NCBI RefSeq assembly: GCF_001642795.1
Contig: NZ_LKEH01000027.1
Location: 131,191 to 195,190, forward strand
DNA length: 64,000 bases
Source of the DNA: Pseudomonas viridiflava
GTDB lineage: Bacteria; Pseudomonadota; Gammaproteobacteria; Pseudomonadales; Pseudomonadaceae
Reading direction: 5' to 3'
Positions 52,179 through 60,665 of this stretch are shown here, one piece after another. Position 1 is the first letter of the stretch. Each line of letters begins with the position of its first letter. The notes beneath the pieces were generated by a model. That model was given only the letters and a program-made list of their open reading frames with translations, was not told the origin of the DNA and ran no database searches. Made by a program: the position numbers and the translations under genes.

Positions 52179-52873
52179 GCGCTTTCCCTCGCGGCCATGT
52201 GCAGGTGACTGCGGGCATGCAGGCTGGTCAGCAGCAGGGTGTGCAACTCTTCGGCCAGGTCTGCCAGCCGGGTCTGCAAATCGGCGACCTTTTTCGACAG
52301 GAAGTTGTACGCGATCACTGCAGGAATCGCGGTGAACAGGCCGATGGCGGTGGCCACCAGCGCTTCGGCAATCCACGGCGCCACGGTGGCGAGCGTCGCC
52401 TGCGCCGTGGCCCCGAGTGCCTGAAACGAACCCATGATTCCCCACACCGTGCCGAACAGGCCGATGTAGGGACTGACCGAGCTGATGGTCGCCAGGATCA
52501 CCAGGCGACGATTCAGGCGCATGCCTTCGCGCGACAACGCCAGACGCAGCGCGCTGCCCACGGCATCCATGGTCACGGTCGGATCGGTGTTGGCGTGGGT
52601 CAGTTGGCAGAAGTGGCGGAAGCCATCGCGAAATACCTTGCCTGCGCCACCGGGCTGGTCGGGCAGTTCCTTGTACAACTGGTTGAGGTCGGTGCCTGAA
52701 TGAAAGCGTCGCTCGAAATCGGCCAGTTCACCGCTGTCGCGTCGCAGATCGTAGCTGCGAAGAAAGATCAGTAACCAACTGACCGCAGAGGCCAGCAACA
52801 GAATAAACATGACGGTCTGGGCAACCGGACTGGCGCCTTCGATCAAGCTGACAATGGACATGGACGATTGCAT
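52175..52873 (-). CDS. exbB: ExbB/TolQ-family proton channel
   Basis: This 232-residue protein has three membrane helices (about 15-38, 130-150 and 165-190). The ExbB/TolQ signature reads SPYIGLFGTVWGIMGSFQAL, with VAPWIAEALVATAIGLFTAI after it. It is nearer TolQ in length, but linkage to exbD and tonB identifies its role. A GGAGAT ribosome-binding site precedes 52873. It follows the TonB-dependent receptor gene by 52 bases. Confidence 0.9.
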   Translation of the reverse strand: MQSSMSIVSLIEGASPVAQTVMFILLLASAVSWLLIFLRSYDLRRDSGELADFERRFHSGTDLNQLYKELPDQPGGAGKVFRDGFRHFCQLTHANTDPTVTMDAVGSALRLALSREGMRLNRRLVILATISSVSPYIGLFGTVWGIMGSFQALGATAQATLATVAPWIAEALVATAIGLFTAIPAVIAYNFLSKKVADLQTRLADLAEELHTLLLTSLHARSHLHMAARESA

Positions 52874-52925
52874 CGACGGGTATCTCCGTGGTGTTCAGGT
52901 GTGGAAAGCGAGGCAGCAGGGCGCG

Positions 52926-55469
52926 TCAGAGTTTGACTTTCATGCCGACCCAGAAGGACTGCCCGAAGCTGTTGCGCTCAAGCAGGTTGTTGTCCGCGTC
53001 GCGGATCAGACGCTTCTGGTCGGTGAGGTTTCGCCCTTCGGTGTAAAGGGTCAGGTTGGCGTTGAGCGCGTAACTGACCTGGGCATCCAGTTGCCCATAG
53101 CGCTCTTCGAACTTGTCCTGGCGCGGGTTCTGAACGCTGAGGCTGGTGCGCCGGTCGCCGACCACGGCATAGCTGATCTGCGACTTGAGATCGCCGATGC
53201 CGTACATCAGCGTGGCGTTGTATTGCTGCTTGGGCGCGCCGACCAACTGGCTCGCCCGACGCGTCGAGCCGTCGGCCATCGGCACATTCATCGACCCGTC
53301 GAGCCAGGTGCTGTTGAGCTTGAAACCCAGCCCGTCGAACGGCGCGGGCAGAAAGGCCAGGCGGTCCTTGATCAGGTTGATCGACACGCCACGGACCTGC
53401 GCCGTCGAGGTGTTGAGGGGTTGCGAGATCGTGGTCTGAATACCCGTACTGTCTGTGCTGCTGGAGCTGCCGACGAAGATTTCGTTTTTCAGGTCCTTCT
53501 GAAACAGCGCCATGGACAGCAGCGCGCCCTGGCCGAAGTAGTAATCGGCGGCCAGATCGTAGTTGTTGGACGTGATGGGTTTGAGGCTCGGGTTGCCACG
53601 GTTGATGCTGATAGCGCCGTCCACCTGACTGACGCTGTTCAGCGGCACCACGTATTCCGGATTCGGCCGACCCAGTGACTGGCTGAAACCCGCACGCAGG
53701 CGCACCGAGGGCGTCAGGTCGTAAAAGGCGCTGAACGAGGGCAATACGTTGTCGTAGCTGCCGGAGTTGCTGCTGGGGTTGAGTGTGCCGCTGTTGTTCT
53801 GAAAGGCCGAGGAATCAAAACGGGTGTGTTCATAGCGCGCGCCACCGAGCACTTCGAAACGCTCGCCGCGATACCTGAGCAGGCCGAAGCCTGCGGCAAT
53901 GTCTTCCTGATAACTGAGGTCGTTCTGGGTGCTGAGCAGCGTGCTGTTGGCTTGATCGAGCCGGAACAGTCCGGGGTTGTCGGCGAAGAAACGGTTGGTT
54001 GCCTTGTAGTAGTCGCCCGCGTTGCTGAACGAGCTGGCAGGGAGGCTGGCTGCGCTGGTGGGCAGGAAGGTCTGTTGATCGATGTCCTGAGTGACCTCCA
54101 TGCGTCGCCAGCTTGTGCCCACCTTGGCACCCAGTCCCCGGTCCTGCGGGTCGGTGTTGAAACCGTAGGTTCCTTGCCATTCCTTGATGGTCTGCTGGCG
54201 CTCCAGCTTTTCCGGCTGGATGTTGAACAACTGATAGTTCGATGGCGTGCTGGCCGCCGAAGGGTTGGCGGGCGTGATGGTGGACATGTCGCGATTGTCG
54301 GCGTCCTGGCTCTTCAGGTCGTACTGGTAGCCGAAATTGGAGCCGTAAGCCGAGCGGAATTCAAACTGGCCGTCATCCTTGCGCTCATAGGTGCTGCGGG
54401 CCGCGTAGAGTTTGCTGGTCAGGCGCTGTTGATCGGCAGGCTTGAAGTCGACGTCCCAGATGGCCAGATCCGTTGCCGTGGTTTCCGGGAAGTAGTCGAC
54501 GCGATAGCGATTGCGGCCCTGGGAATAACTGCCGCTGACATCGGTGATGTTGCGCGGCGAGCGATCTTCGAGAATGTTCAGGTAGCGGTATTCGTCCGAG
54601 TCGTAGCTGTAGTGCGCGCCGAGCAGCGATGAGTAAAGGTTTTCGCTGGGCTTGTATTCCAGGCGTCCCAGCAGACTCCAGCGATCCAGCCGGTTGGTGT
54701 ACTGCGCCTGATCACGACGGTCCACTGACGGCGTGCCGGCCGCGCTGTAGTTGATGGTACGGATGTCCTTTTCCTGATCGCGACTGCGGTCGGAGAAACT
54801 GCCCGCCAGCATGTAGCCGAATTGTTTGTCCTCGCCGAAGCGGTCGTTGACTCTGCCGTCGATGATCGCGGAAGGGCTGGAAGGCCCGCCCGGTACGCTC
54901 ATGTTGCTGTAGCGCCCGACCTTGGCATCGGCAACGGCCTGAAAGCCGCTGTAATCGAACGCGCTGATCGGTTGCAAATCGACGATCCCGGCAATTGCCG
55001 GTTGCAGGTCGGGCGTCAGGCTCTTGTAGACCGCCACACGTTTGAGTGCGACGCCGGGGATGGCTTCCAGGTCGGTCTGTCGGCCCAGCGCGAACCAGCC
55101 ATCAGGAATCATCGCGCCGTCGAAGGTGGTCGTCGTGAAGCGCGAGGGCAGGCCGCGTATGGAGACGAAGCGACCTTCGTCTTCATCGAATTCGGTGGTC
55201 ACGTCCGGGAGGCGGCGCAGGGAGTCGGCCACGTTCAGGTCGGGCTGCTGGCCCAGTTCGTCGGACGAGATGAAGTCGGCGACCTGAGACGTGTTGCGTT
55301 TGGCGCGAATTTCCTCGCGGTTCTGTTTGACGTACCCCGTGACCGTGACGCTTTCCGCCGCCGGCGCATCGCTTTTGCCGGATGAGTCCTGGGCAACTGC
55401 AGGGGTGATGAGGGTAAGCAGCACAGCGCCGGAAACAAGCGGGTAACAGGCACGGGTTCTGGTCATCAT
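52926..55469 (-). CDS. TonB-dependent receptor (Xanthomonas/Caulobacter carbohydrate-type)
   Basis: This 847-residue outer-membrane receptor has a signal peptide (about 1-26, ending TPAVAQ), a TonB-box-like segment VTVTGY, and a plug domain (about 55-180: LNVADSLRRLPDVTTEFDED and FVSIRGLPSRF). A beta-barrel follows, ending NSFGQSFWVGMKVKL with a terminal hydrophobic residue, as needed for barrel assembly. The DEDEGRFVSIRG pattern is typical of the TIGR01782-type receptors, many of which import glycans. Linkage to a ROK sugar-responsive regulator supports a carbohydrate substrate. It heads an operon with exbB, exbD and tonB. Confidence 0.9.
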   Translation of the reverse strand: MMTRTRACYPLVSGAVLLTLITPAVAQDSSGKSDAPAAESVTVTGYVKQNREEIRAKRNTSQVADFISSDELGQQPDLNVADSLRRLPDVTTEFDEDEGRFVSIRGLPSRFTTTTFDGAMIPDGWFALGRQTDLEAIPGVALKRVAVYKSLTPDLQPAIAGIVDLQPISAFDYSGFQAVADAKVGRYSNMSVPGGPSSPSAIIDGRVNDRFGEDKQFGYMLAGSFSDRSRDQEKDIRTINYSAAGTPSVDRRDQAQYTNRLDRWSLLGRLEYKPSENLYSSLLGAHYSYDSDEYRYLNILEDRSPRNITDVSGSYSQGRNRYRVDYFPETTATDLAIWDVDFKPADQQRLTSKLYAARSTYERKDDGQFEFRSAYGSNFGYQYDLKSQDADNRDMSTITPANPSAASTPSNYQLFNIQPEKLERQQTIKEWQGTYGFNTDPQDRGLGAKVGTSWRRMEVTQDIDQQTFLPTSAASLPASSFSNAGDYYKATNRFFADNPGLFRLDQANSTLLSTQNDLSYQEDIAAGFGLLRYRGERFEVLGGARYEHTRFDSSAFQNNSGTLNPSSNSGSYDNVLPSFSAFYDLTPSVRLRAGFSQSLGRPNPEYVVPLNSVSQVDGAISINRGNPSLKPITSNNYDLAADYYFGQGALLSMALFQKDLKNEIFVGSSSSTDSTGIQTTISQPLNTSTAQVRGVSINLIKDRLAFLPAPFDGLGFKLNSTWLDGSMNVPMADGSTRRASQLVGAPKQQYNATLMYGIGDLKSQISYAVVGDRRTSLSVQNPRQDKFEERYGQLDAQVSYALNANLTLYTEGRNLTDQKRLIRDADNNLLERNSFGQSFWVGMKVKL

Positions 55470-55736
55470 GGTGAAATCTCGTGGAGGCCGAAGAGGTCTG
55501 GCTTTTTATTTACGCTTAAAGTGTTAAATAAAAATGACTGGCTATAATCGGTTGGAGATTTCATCAGGATTTGATGCGCGCCGTGTTCATAGGCAGGGCT
55601 TAAAAGGCTTTTTGCTAAAGGTCTGCCTGGGCAGGCGGCTGCGTACGTTCGAAATCCAAAGGTTGTCATCAGATTTAAACATTAAGTGTGAAAATATGCG
55701 TCGTACTCACACGCACTCTGACAAAGGAGACGTTTC
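55470..55736. promoter_or_regulatory. Divergent receptor/ROK promoter region
   Basis: This AT-rich region holds the palindrome and, for the receptor gene, a possible -10 element TATAGC (minus strand, 55541-55546) directly upstream of it. Repression by blocking the start site is thus plausible. A second small dyad, CATCA-N5-TGATG, lies near 55561-55575. Confidence 0.45.
55503..55534. promoter_or_regulatory. 32-bp near-palindrome, probable ROK-regulator operator
   Basis: The arms TTTTTATTTA (55503-55512) and TAAATAAAAA (55525-55534) are perfect 10-bp inverted repeats. The 12-base centre continues the dyad with few mismatches. It lies 34-65 bases before the receptor start. The TTATTT/AAATAA arms resemble the sites bound by the ROK repressors Mlc and NagC. 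Confidence 0.7.
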
Positions 55737-56867
55737 TTGCCCAATCGCACGCTCAATGAAGGGATTCACGTATCGGATAACGAGCGGTTCATTCTGGATG
55801 TCATCCGGCGTGAAGGCAGTATCAGCCAGTCCCGTGTCGGTCAATTGAGCCACCTGACCCAGCAGTCGACCCACCGGATCATCAGTGCGCTGCTGGCGTG
55901 CGACCTGTTACAGGCCGGGCCGCCTGCCTCCGGTGCAGGACGCGGCAAGCCTTCGCCCAGCCTGCAATTGGCAGCCAGAACCGTTTTCAGCGTCGGCATC
56001 GCGATCAATACCGATTGCGCCATCCTTTCGTTGACCGCGCTGGATTGCGAACTGGTGGAGGAGGTGCGCTTCCGGTTTCCGCCGCTGAGTCGCCAGACCA
56101 CGCTGGAGCGGTTGAGCACGGCGCTGGACAGGATCTGTGTCCGCAATGGCGTGGACAAGGCGAGCCTGATCGGCGTCGGGTTCTCGATCAACGGCTACTT
56201 CGTCGCCAATCGTCGACAGATCAACGCGCCGGAGCCGTTACGCGACTGGTCATTGATCGATCTGCAGCCACTGCTGGAAGAAACCTTCGGCCTGCCGGTC
56301 TGGATCGAAAACAGCGTCAGCGCGGCTGCTGTGGGCGAGAGCCTGTGCGGTGCCGGACGCTGGGCGCGCTCCTTTGTGTACCTGGGGTTCAACTACGGTT
56401 TCGGTGGCGGGCTGGTGATCGAGGGCAAACCGTTTTTCGGTGCCAACGGCAACGCTGGCGAACTCAGTTCGATACTGACGCGCGAAGAGCAGGAGGTGCG
56501 TCCGGCCCTGCGTTACCTGCTGGAAATGCTTCAGGAGCAGGGCGTTGACGTCGATTCCATCGAAGACATTTCGCTGCGGTTCGATCCTCGGTGGCCAGGC
56601 GTTGACGCTTGGGTCGACCGGGTGATGCCTTGCCTGAACCGCATCATCAACTCGCTCAGCGGCATTCTCGATCCTCAGGCCATCGTGTTTGGCGGGCAAT
56701 TGCCGGTCGCGCTTGGCGAAGCGCTGATGGCGCGAGTCGAATACTGGGGCGGCGACCGTTACGGCATCACGGCCACACGACCCAGTCTGGTGATGGGGCA
56801 ACAGAGTTGTGACGCCGCCGCCCGCGGCGCGGCGCTGATTCCGCTGCGGGCCTGCTTTTTCCTGTAA
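55737..56867 (+). CDS. ROK-family transcriptional regulator
   Basis: This 376-residue regulator has an N-terminal winged helix-turn-helix (about 15-65: VGQLSHLTQQSTHRIISALL) and a C-terminal ROK sugar-kinase-like domain with VGFSINGYFV, IENSVSAAAVGESL and YGFGGGLVI. It lacks the cysteine zinc motif of many ROK kinases. The start is TTG at 55737, supported by AAAGGAGA 7 bases upstream. Such proteins repress sugar-uptake genes and are released by sugars or sugar phosphates. It is divergent from the TonB-dependent receptor operon and is its likely repressor. Confidence 0.9.
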   Translation: MPNRTLNEGIHVSDNERFILDVIRREGSISQSRVGQLSHLTQQSTHRIISALLACDLLQAGPPASGAGRGKPSPSLQLAARTVFSVGIAINTDCAILSLTALDCELVEEVRFRFPPLSRQTTLERLSTALDRICVRNGVDKASLIGVGFSINGYFVANRRQINAPEPLRDWSLIDLQPLLEETFGLPVWIENSVSAAAVGESLCGAGRWARSFVYLGFNYGFGGGLVIEGKPFFGANGNAGELSSILTREEQEVRPALRYLLEMLQEQGVDVDSIEDISLRFDPRWPGVDAWVDRVMPCLNRIINSLSGILDPQAIVFGGQLPVALGEALMARVEYWGGDRYGITATRPSLVMGQQSCDAAARGAALIPLRACFFL

Positions 56868-56903
56868 GCGGTTTTTCGTCTGTCCGGCCCATGAGGTTCA
56901 ATA

Positions 56904-57785
56904 ATGCGAACGCTTCACTGCCTGCTCGTACTCCTGCTGACCGCCACAGCGACTGTCGCCCGGTCGGCCGAAAGACTGTATGCCTGCGGAGACGATCAGG
57001 TTCGCGAGTACCGTGTGCAAGCGGCGAGTGCCAACGAGATCTGGCGCTGGAGTGCGGCTCAGGCGAAGGACTTGCCGGACGCCTACCGCCAGAAGCTGCT
57101 GTCGCATATCGACGAATGCAAGCCGGTCGAGGGTGGCCGCGCCATTCTGGTGACGTCTTCGACGGGCGGTGTGGTCTTGCTCGATCGGGCATCCGGCCGG
57201 GTTCTGTTCCGGGCCCTGGCACCCATGGCGCATTCGGCCGAGTACCTGCCCAACGGTTTGATCGCCGTCGCGTTGTCGATTGAGCCCCGGGGCGACCGGC
57301 TGCAGCTCTACGATCGGTACCGCAATGAAACGCCGCTGTTCGAGACGCCGCTGCCCTCGGGGCACGGCGTGGTCTGGGATGAGCAGCGTCAGCGTCTGTT
57401 CGCGTTGTCCCATGACCTGTTGCAGGCCTTCACGCTGAGCGGCGACCGCGCATCACCCGTGTTGCAGGAATCTGAGCGCTGGACGTTGCCGGGAAGGCGC
57501 GATGGCCATGACCTGTCGGCGCTTGGCGATGGTCGTTATGCGGTCACAACCGATGATGGCGTCTGGCTGTTCAGCCTGGACAGCGGTGTGTTTTCGACGT
57601 TCGAGCCTTTACGCTCGGCTTCAAGGGTCAAGGCATTGAGCGTTATGGATGAGCGCATGGCCTGGGTCGAAGTGGAGCAAAGCTGGTGGGCCTTTGGTTT
57701 TCATCTGGCCGAGCGCGACGGTAGCGGCGGGGTGCGTGTGCCGGTCGCGGATCTGCATCTGTACAAGGTGCGCTGGGTGCATTGA
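56904..57785 (+). CDS. Exported beta-propeller-like protein (DUF6528-type)
   Basis: This 293-residue protein has a Sec signal peptide (RTLHCLLVLLLTATATVARS, then AERLYACG). Repeated strands follow, of the kind ILVTSSTGGVVLLDRASGRV, HGVVWDEQRQRLFAL and YAVTTDDGVWLFSLDSG, which suggest a five- to seven-bladed propeller. I believe it belongs to the DUF6528 family, but cannot verify this. It lies 36 bases downstream of the ROK regulator in the same direction and probably shares its transcript. A periplasmic glycan-binding or processing role in the same uptake system is inferred only from context. Confidence 0.78.
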   Translation: MRTLHCLLVLLLTATATVARSAERLYACGDDQVREYRVQAASANEIWRWSAAQAKDLPDAYRQKLLSHIDECKPVEGGRAILVTSSTGGVVLLDRASGRVLFRALAPMAHSAEYLPNGLIAVALSIEPRGDRLQLYDRYRNETPLFETPLPSGHGVVWDEQRQRLFALSHDLLQAFTLSGDRASPVLQESERWTLPGRRDGHDLSALGDGRYAVTTDDGVWLFSLDSGVFSTFEPLRSASRVKALSVMDERMAWVEVEQSWWAFGFHLAERDGSGGVRVPVADLHLYKVRWVH

Positions 57786-57812
57786 CCTGTCGGTCTCTGG
57801 CGGACTGCCTGC

Positions 57813-58715
57813 TCATTTTCCTGCGCCCAGCTCGACCGCGCTTCGCAGCCGGCTGGCATCCCTCGCAGGCGGCAGGCCGAACAGGCGCACGTAGTCCCGA
57901 CTGAACTGCGAGGGGCTTTCGTAGCCGACCTGATAGCCCGCACCGGCCGCGTCCACGGCCTCGGCCACCATCAAGCGACGTGCTTCCTGTAATCGCAACT
58001 GACTGCGAAACTCCAGCGGACTCATTGACGTCACGGCCTTGAAATGCGCGTGGAATGTGGAGCGGCTCATGCCCGCCAGTTCGGCGATGTCATCGATCCG
58101 GCAACCCTGTCGGTAGTGCTCGCGCATCCAGGCAATCGCCTTGGCAATCTGCCGCAGTCGGCTGTCTGCCCGGGCCAGTTGCCGGACGATGCCGTTGCCG
58201 CTCTCGCTCAGCAGCCGATACAGCATCTCTCGGACGATGAGCGGAGCCAGCGCATCGATATTCTGGGGTGTGTCCAGCAGACCGGCAAGCCTGGCCGCAG
58301 CGTCGAGCAGCTCCGGTGTGGTGGCGTTGAGTTCGATGCCTGCAGTCGGCAGGTCGCTCTTTTCGCTGGTGTCCGGGTGCCGAAGCGCCAGTTCGCTCAG
58401 GATGGCCATGTCCAGATCCAGCACGAGACACAGGTACGGCAATGCTTCGCTTGCCTCGATGACCGAGCCCATGACCGGCATGTCCACCGACGCCACCAGA
58501 TAGGTGGATGCGTCGTACACATAGGACAAGGCGCCAGCCGCGACCTGCTTACGGCCCTGAACGATCAGGCAGAGGGTCGGTTCGTAGACCACCGGCATCG
58601 GCACGGTAGGCGCGCCCGAGCGAACCAGGCTGACACCTGCGACAGGCGTGGTGTGCATGCCGTCGGTCCTTGCATGCCGGCTGATGACGTCGATCAGTTT
58701 TTCAAGAGAACCCAT
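57813..58715 (-). CDS. AraC-family transcriptional regulator
   Basis: This 300-residue regulator has an N-terminal cupin-like AraC_N domain (about 20-150, with LCLIVQGRKQVAAG and YLVASVDMPVMGSV). Two C-terminal helix-turn-helix units (about 200-290: IDDIAELAGMSRSTFHAHFK and AGYQVGYESPSQFSRDY) follow. The ATG at 58715 has a GGAG ribosome-binding site. It is divergent from an aldo/keto reductase gene, with a perfect dyad between them. The arrangement parallels YqhC, an AraC_N-type activator of aldehyde-reductase genes in E. coli, so an electrophile or aldehyde signal is plausible. Confidence 0.9.
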   Translation of the reverse strand: MGSLEKLIDVISRHARTDGMHTTPVAGVSLVRSGAPTVPMPVVYEPTLCLIVQGRKQVAAGALSYVYDASTYLVASVDMPVMGSVIEASEALPYLCLVLDLDMAILSELALRHPDTSEKSDLPTAGIELNATTPELLDAAARLAGLLDTPQNIDALAPLIVREMLYRLLSESGNGIVRQLARADSRLRQIAKAIAWMREHYRQGCRIDDIAELAGMSRSTFHAHFKAVTSMSPLEFRSQLRLQEARRLMVAEAVDAAGAGYQVGYESPSQFSRDYVRLFGLPPARDASRLRSAVELGAGK

Positions 58716-58760
58716 AGCGGCTCCGGTCGCTCGATGATGAAAACAGCCTTTAATCCCGTT

Positions 58761-58792
58761 CGGATAATCGTGCAAGAACGCAGGATTATCCG
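58761..58792. promoter_or_regulatory. Perfect 9-bp dyad between AraC regulator and aldo/keto reductase
   Basis: CGGATAATC (58761-58769) and GATTATCCG (58784-58792) are exact inverted repeats with a 14-base spacer, 75 bases before the reductase start. It is the likely binding site of the divergent AraC-type regulator. Confidence 0.65.
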
Positions 58793-58866
58793 GCTACAGC
58801 GCAGCGCCTCCCTGACGGCAGACTGAACCTGACTGTTCAGAACTTCACATCCACAAGGAGGCCATC

Positions 58867-59937
58867 ATGCCCACTATCACTGCACTCGACCACTACCGTC
58901 TGCTCGGACGATCAGGTATGCGCGTCTCGCCCATGGCCCTTGGCACCATGACCTTCGGTGCCAACTGGGGCTGGGGCGCCGAGGCCGATCAGGCACGGCA
59001 GATATTCGATGCGTATGTCGACAAGGGCGGCAATTTCATCGACACCGCCGTCAACTACACCAACGGCGAGTCGGAGCGCATCCTGGGGCAGTTTCTCAAG
59101 GGCAAGCGCGAGCGCCTCGTCGTCTCGACCAAGTACACCATGGCGCGTGATCCGGGTAATCCGAACTCGGGCGGCAACCATCGGCTGAACCTGATGCGCT
59201 CGGTCGAGACCAGCCTCAGGCAGCTCGACACTGACCGCATCGAATTGCTCTACCTGCATGCCTGGGACTTCACCACCTCCGCCGACGAAGTGATGCGTGC
59301 GCTCGACGATCTGGTGCGCGCCGGCAAGGTGCTTTACCTCGGTATCTGCAACACCCCTGCGTGGAAGGTCGCTGAGTTGCAAACCCTGGCCCTGCTGCGT
59401 GGCTGGTCGCCGCTGGTTGCGCTGCAGATCGAGTACAGCCTGGTCGAACGCAGTGTCGAGCACGAGTTGATTCCGATGGCAGAAGCGATGGGGCTTGGCG
59501 TGCTGCCGTGGTCGCCGCTGGGTGGCGGCATTCTGAGCGGCAAGTACAGCCGCGACGATCTGCAGCAGGTCAGCGAAGCGGGGGTTTCGACCACGCGCAA
59601 GGGCGTGATCAGTTCATCGGGGCACATGACCGAGCGATCGCTGGAGATCGCCAGTGTCGTGGGTGATATCGCGAAAGACATCGGCGTCACGGCTTCACAG
59701 GTCGCACTGGCCTGGACGCTCATGAATCCGGCCGTGGTTGCGCCGGTACTGGGTGCCAGGACGCTGGCGCAGGCGCTGGACAATCTGGCCGCACTTGATC
59801 TGCAACTGGATGAGCAGCAGGTCGCTCGGCTGGATCAGATCAGTGCGCCCGCGCCGATCTTCCCCGAGCGCTTCGTGTCGCGGCCCATGGTTCAGCAACT
59901 TATCTTCGGCGGTGCCCGGCTGCAAAACCGAATGTAA
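58867..59937 (+). CDS. Aldo/keto reductase
   Basis: This 356-residue (beta/alpha)8 NAD(P)H-dependent oxidoreductase reduces aldehydes and ketones in the cytoplasm. Catalytic tetrad candidates are D in GNFIDTAVNY, Y in NYTNGESER, K in VVSTKYTMARD and H in LLYLHAWDF. The C-terminal SQVALAWTLMNPAVVAPVLG segment binds the cofactor phosphate. A strong AAGGAGG ribosome-binding site precedes it. It is divergent from the AraC-family gene and is followed by an exported NTF2-like protein and an SDR, which may form one regulon. Confidence 0.92.
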   Translation: MPTITALDHYRLLGRSGMRVSPMALGTMTFGANWGWGAEADQARQIFDAYVDKGGNFIDTAVNYTNGESERILGQFLKGKRERLVVSTKYTMARDPGNPNSGGNHRLNLMRSVETSLRQLDTDRIELLYLHAWDFTTSADEVMRALDDLVRAGKVLYLGICNTPAWKVAELQTLALLRGWSPLVALQIEYSLVERSVEHELIPMAEAMGLGVLPWSPLGGGILSGKYSRDDLQQVSEAGVSTTRKGVISSSGHMTERSLEIASVVGDIAKDIGVTASQVALAWTLMNPAVVAPVLGARTLAQALDNLAALDLQLDEQQVARLDQISAPAPIFPERFVSRPMVQQLIFGGARLQNRM

Positions 59938-60012
59938 CAGCTTCGCAAATGCCCGCTCATCCTGGGCGGGCCTTCTGCTCTTCAATGCCGTGACGGCCAA
60001 AGGAGTCTTTAG

Positions 60013-60543
60013 ATGCACGTTTCCATTCTGAAAAAAATCCACGCGTTGGCGCTGGCAGTGGCGGCCCTGATTGGCGCCGGGCTGATTTCCGGCAATGCTC
60101 ATGCCGATTGCGGCCCGGATACCGAGGCATATAACAAGCAGCTCATGACTCAGGCCTTTGATCGCTGGGCGGCTGGAGGGACGACGTTCTTCACTGACAT
60201 GCTGTGGCCGGATGTGGTTTGGACCATAAAGGGCTCGGGTCCCAGCGCGGGCGTTTATCGAGGCGTCGATTCATTCGTTCGACAGGCGGTGCAACCGTTC
60301 GTGTCGCGGTTGTCCAATCCGGTCAGGCCTGTGAGCAAGCGCGTCTGGGCGGATGGCGATCACGTTATCGTTCAGTGGGACGGCGTTGGCGTTGCGCGGG
60401 ACGGACAGACTTACAACAACAGCTACGCGTGGATCTTTCACATGCGTGACGGCAAGGCGTTTGAAGCCACCGCGTTTCTCGATCTTGCACCTTACGACGA
60501 TGTGTTACGACGGATTCCGGTGCCTGCCGCGAGCGGCGGATAG
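60013..60543 (+). CDS. Exported NTF2-like (SnoaL-type) protein
   Basis: This 176-residue protein has a Sec signal peptide (about 1-31, hydrophobic core ALALAVAALIGAGLI, ending HAD). A single NTF2-like cone domain follows (FTDMLWPDVVWTIKGSGPSA, WADGDHVIVQWDGVG, YAWIFHMRDGKAFEATAFLD). Such domains bind small ligands or act as isomerases, but no catalytic residue can be assigned. GGAG precedes the ATG. It lies 75 bases after the aldo/keto reductase and likely shares its regulation. Confidence 0.82.
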   Translation: MHVSILKKIHALALAVAALIGAGLISGNAHADCGPDTEAYNKQLMTQAFDRWAAGGTTFFTDMLWPDVVWTIKGSGPSAGVYRGVDSFVRQAVQPFVSRLSNPVRPVSKRVWADGDHVIVQWDGVGVARDGQTYNNSYAWIFHMRDGKAFEATAFLDLAPYDDVLRRIPVPAASGG

Positions 60544-60665
60544 AAGGTTTTGATTCGGGCGATAGATATCTATTGATGTCGATCAGCATCAAAGTCGTTG
60601 ACGGCTACGATTACGTTCATCATCATAGCGCCATCTTCATTCGATCGACCCGCGAAGGAATTCCC

